This document shows, piece by piece, positions 5,979-7,591 of a stretch of 7,591 nucleotides of DNA. The notes under the pieces were generated by a model. The model was not told the origin of the DNA. It was given only the letters and a program-made list of their open reading frames with translations, and ran no database searches. Numbering within the stretch: the stretch's first letter is position 1; the number at the start of each line of letters is the position of its first letter. The stretch lies in assembly GCA_934623545.1 (NCBI GenBank), contig CAKTVN010000073.1, positions 1-7,591 of the forward strand, written 5' to 3'. This stretch comes from an uncultured Oscillospiraceae bacterium (GTDB taxonomy: Bacteria; Bacillota; Clostridia; Oscillospirales; Oscillospiraceae). A program made the translations under genes and the position numbers.

Positions 5979-6018
5979 GTGCAAAGTGACAATCCTGATA
6001 TTGGAGAGAAATCGCAAC

Positions 6019-7464
6019 ATGAGTCAAGTCAAACTGTTTGGAAATAAGCGCTCCGGCTCGCGTCTGGCAAGCAGCCGCGCAAAAAAGGCAAAAAAGAAAA
6101 AGCCGCTCAAGAAGCTGGCGATCTTTCTGACGGTCATCCTGTGTCTGGAGGGGCTTTATTTCTTCGCCGCCTACAGCAAGATTCCCTTCATCACCTACTG
6201 GCGCGAGGTGTACATCAACACCGCGCTCGCGACGATGCGCCATCAGTGGCTCGCAACAAGGCTTCTTCCGAAGGACGTCGTGCAGGACGTGATCGACCGC
6301 AATACCGCCGCCGCCGAGCGCGTCGAGGGCAAGACGAGCAGCTGGGGCAAGGACAGTACCTCGTCCGACGCCGCTCCGACCAAACCTGACACACCTGCGC
6401 CGGACGAAAACACCCGTCCGATCGACACAGAGGTGGAGGTAGACGAGCCGGAACCCCCGAAGGAGCTGACTCCGGAGGAGATTGCGGCGCAGGAAAAGGC
6501 GGAATTTGAAGAACTCTTCTGGGAGCTTGACCCGGACACCTGGCAGACCTATCTGACCGACCATCCCGAGACGCTTGCCAACGGCTGGAGCGGTATTTAC
6601 ATCAACGAGGCAGGTCTGGATGACAGCGGCACCTCGATCTACACCACTCAGGGTGAGCAGGTGCTTGCCATCGACGCGCCGAACAAGATTCTGATCGTGC
6701 GCCTCAAGGGGTCCGGCTGGCGAGGCGTGCTGGCGATCTGCAAGGACCCGTCACGCTTCTGCATTGGCACGTCCAGCCAGATCTCGCAGTCGACCGACCC
6801 GTTCTCAAAGGGCAACGGCGAGCCCATCGGCGACATTGTCCAGAACGTCGAGGGCGGCATTCTCGGCATCTCCGCCAGCGGCTTTATCGACGTCAGCGCG
6901 AACGGCGTCGTCGGTCAGGGCAACGGCGGTCGTCTCGCGGGCTACTGCATGGCGCAGGGCGTGGAATATAACGTTGAGGCGCACGCGACCAACAGCGGCT
7001 GGCACAAGTTCTCGCGCATGGAGTTCCACGAGGACAACCTGATGTACATCAAGGCAACGACTGACTCGGTCAGCGAGGACTGCCGCGACGCCTTTGAGTT
7101 CGAGCCTGCGATGATCGTCGACGGCGAGGTTTTGGTCAACGATTGGTGGTCCGAGCTCAATCCCCGCGTCTGCATTGGTCAATCTGAGAAATATGAAATC
7201 CTGATGCTTATGATCGAAGGACGCGGTGCGTCCGGCAGCTGGGGCACGGACGTCGCCACCTGTGCGAGTATTCTGAAGGATCACGGCTGTATGCAGGCGA
7301 TCAACTGCGACGGCGGCGCGAGCGGCATGATGTGGTACGACGGCGAGTATCTGACGCGCTGCGCAAACGGCGTGAGCTCCGTCGGTCGCCCCACCCCAAA
7401 TGCCTGCGTCTACCGCGCGGCAGAGAATACGTCAGAGGAAGCCTCTAATACAGCGCAGAACTGA
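6019..7464 (+). CDS. Membrane-anchored phosphodiester glycosidase family protein (NAGPA / DUF2233 domain)
   Basis: A 481-aa protein with an extracytoplasmic domain of the family that includes the mammalian mannose-6-phosphate uncovering enzyme and many bacterial envelope or exopolysaccharide-associated proteins, which hydrolyse sugar phosphodiesters. Residues 1-32 are strongly basic (a Lys-rich run at 22-32). A single hydrophobic segment at about 33-51 should be an uncleaved signal-anchor with the N-terminus inside. Residues about 95-165 are a Pro/Asp/Glu-rich linker. The C-terminal domain (about 190-468) shows the family's hallmarks: GISASGFIDVSANG (283-296), PRVCIGQSEKYEILMLMIEGR (382-402), the CDGGASGMM motif with D431, and GRPTPNACVY (456-465). 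The start at 6019 has GGAGAG about ten bases upstream. Its own promoter and terminator indicate a single-gene unit. It lies between the two copies of the hairpin repeat. Cysteines at 385, 430 and 463 near conserved motifs could form disulfides. The substrate is unknown; teichoic-acid or polysaccharide phosphodiesters are guesses. Confidence 0.88.
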   Translation: MSQVKLFGNKRSGSRLASSRAKKAKKKKPLKKLAIFLTVILCLEGLYFFAAYSKIPFITYWREVYINTALATMRHQWLATRLLPKDVVQDVIDRNTAAAERVEGKTSSWGKDSTSSDAAPTKPDTPAPDENTRPIDTEVEVDEPEPPKELTPEEIAAQEKAEFEELFWELDPDTWQTYLTDHPETLANGWSGIYINEAGLDDSGTSIYTTQGEQVLAIDAPNKILIVRLKGSGWRGVLAICKDPSRFCIGTSSQISQSTDPFSKGNGEPIGDIVQNVEGGILGISASGFIDVSANGVVGQGNGGRLAGYCMAQGVEYNVEAHATNSGWHKFSRMEFHEDNLMYIKATTDSVSEDCRDAFEFEPAMIVDGEVLVNDWWSELNPRVCIGQSEKYEILMLMIEGRGASGSWGTDVATCASILKDHGCMQAINCDGGASGMMWYDGEYLTRCANGVSSVGRPTPNACVYRAAENTSEEASNTAQN

Positions 7465-7472
7465 ATGGTCTG

Positions 7473-7504
7473 AAAATCACCGGCGGGATCGCCGGTGATT
7501 TTTT
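7473..7504 (+). terminator. Rho-independent terminator of the glycosidase gene
   Basis: A perfect 13-bp stem, AAAATCACCGGCG (7473-7485) and CGCCGGTGATTTT (7490-7502), loop GGAT, runs into six Ts (7499-7504). It begins nine bases after the stop codon. Confidence 0.93.
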
Positions 7505-7517
7505 CATTCAAAATTTC

Positions 7518-7591
7518 TAATACTATTTTCTGATTAAATTCTTTAATCAGAAAGGTTCCGCCTTTGGCGTAACCGATTCCGTGATTTTGAT
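7518..7591. repeat. Multi-hairpin intergenic element, copy 2 (cut by window edge)
   Basis: Identical to 5703-5776 at 73 of 74 positions, in the same orientation. The only difference is 7570 (T) versus 5755 (A), the unpaired position of hairpin 2. Hairpins 1 and 2 are complete. The window ends in the loop of hairpin 3. It begins 14 bases after the glycosidase terminator's T-tract. Confidence 0.9.

Noticed and set aside
5977..6018. In-frame upstream ATG that would add 14 residues to the glycosidase
   Set aside because: The ATG overlaps the -10 box (5973-5978) and would lie upstream of the transcript start. The ATG at 6019 has GGAGAG in front of it.
6081..6096. Two A-AAA-AAG heptamers in the zero frame, like the dnaX frameshift signal
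   Set aside because: They encode the Lys-rich basic tail before the membrane anchor, which explains them. The -1 frame opens into a shadow with no recognisable domain, and I saw no supporting downstream structure.
5902..6564. A 220-codon minus-strand open frame across the glycosidase promoter and N-terminus
   Set aside because: It overlaps a well-supported promoter and gene on the plus strand and shows no family motif.

Overview
The window looks like chromosomal DNA of a GC-rich, anaerobic, Gram-positive member of the Clostridia, most likely Oscillospiraceae-like (Oscillibacter/Flavonifractor type). The pointers are an NfnAB-type electron-bifurcating transhydrogenase, a surface 5'-nucleotidase carrying SLH repeats, a DUF5662 protein, a strong AAAGGAGG ribosome binding site and bacterial -35/-10 promoters with 17-bp spacers. 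The assignment is inferred from protein character only. No phage, plasmid or CRISPR genes are visible.

Layout. Positions 1-1812 (minus strand) hold the nfnA-nfnB operon; nfnB runs off the left edge and only its first 279 residues are visible. A near-consensus promoter sits just upstream, in the gap after gluQ. Positions 1813-2718 (minus) hold gluQ, glutamyl-Q tRNA(Asp) synthetase. It is divergent from a DUF5662 gene (2803-3360, plus). The two share a nearly perfect dyad (2749-2778) in which each strand's -35 box is the complement of the other strand's -10 box. Positions 3361-3530 are a promoter and leader region for the large secreted, SLH-anchored 5'-nucleotidase (3531-5651, plus), which ends at a perfect 14-bp terminator hairpin. 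Positions 5652-6018 have no gene: they hold that terminator, a cluster of four hairpins, and the promoter of the last gene. That gene (6019-7464, plus) encodes a membrane-anchored phosphodiester glycosidase (NAGPA/DUF2233 family) and ends at its own terminator. Straight after it (7518-7591) the first 74 bases of the hairpin cluster recur with one mismatch, cut by the window edge.

How the genes fit together. NfnAB couples NADH, ferredoxin and NADPH pools in the cytoplasm. GluQ-RS modifies queuosine in tRNA(Asp). The nucleotidase and the glycosidase act outside the membrane and could contribute to nutrient salvage and envelope or polysaccharide chemistry. Apart from nfnA-nfnB, each gene appears to be its own transcription unit, so no joint pathway is claimed.

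The least explained parts of the window are the duplicated multi-hairpin intergenic element and the symmetric bidirectional promoter.
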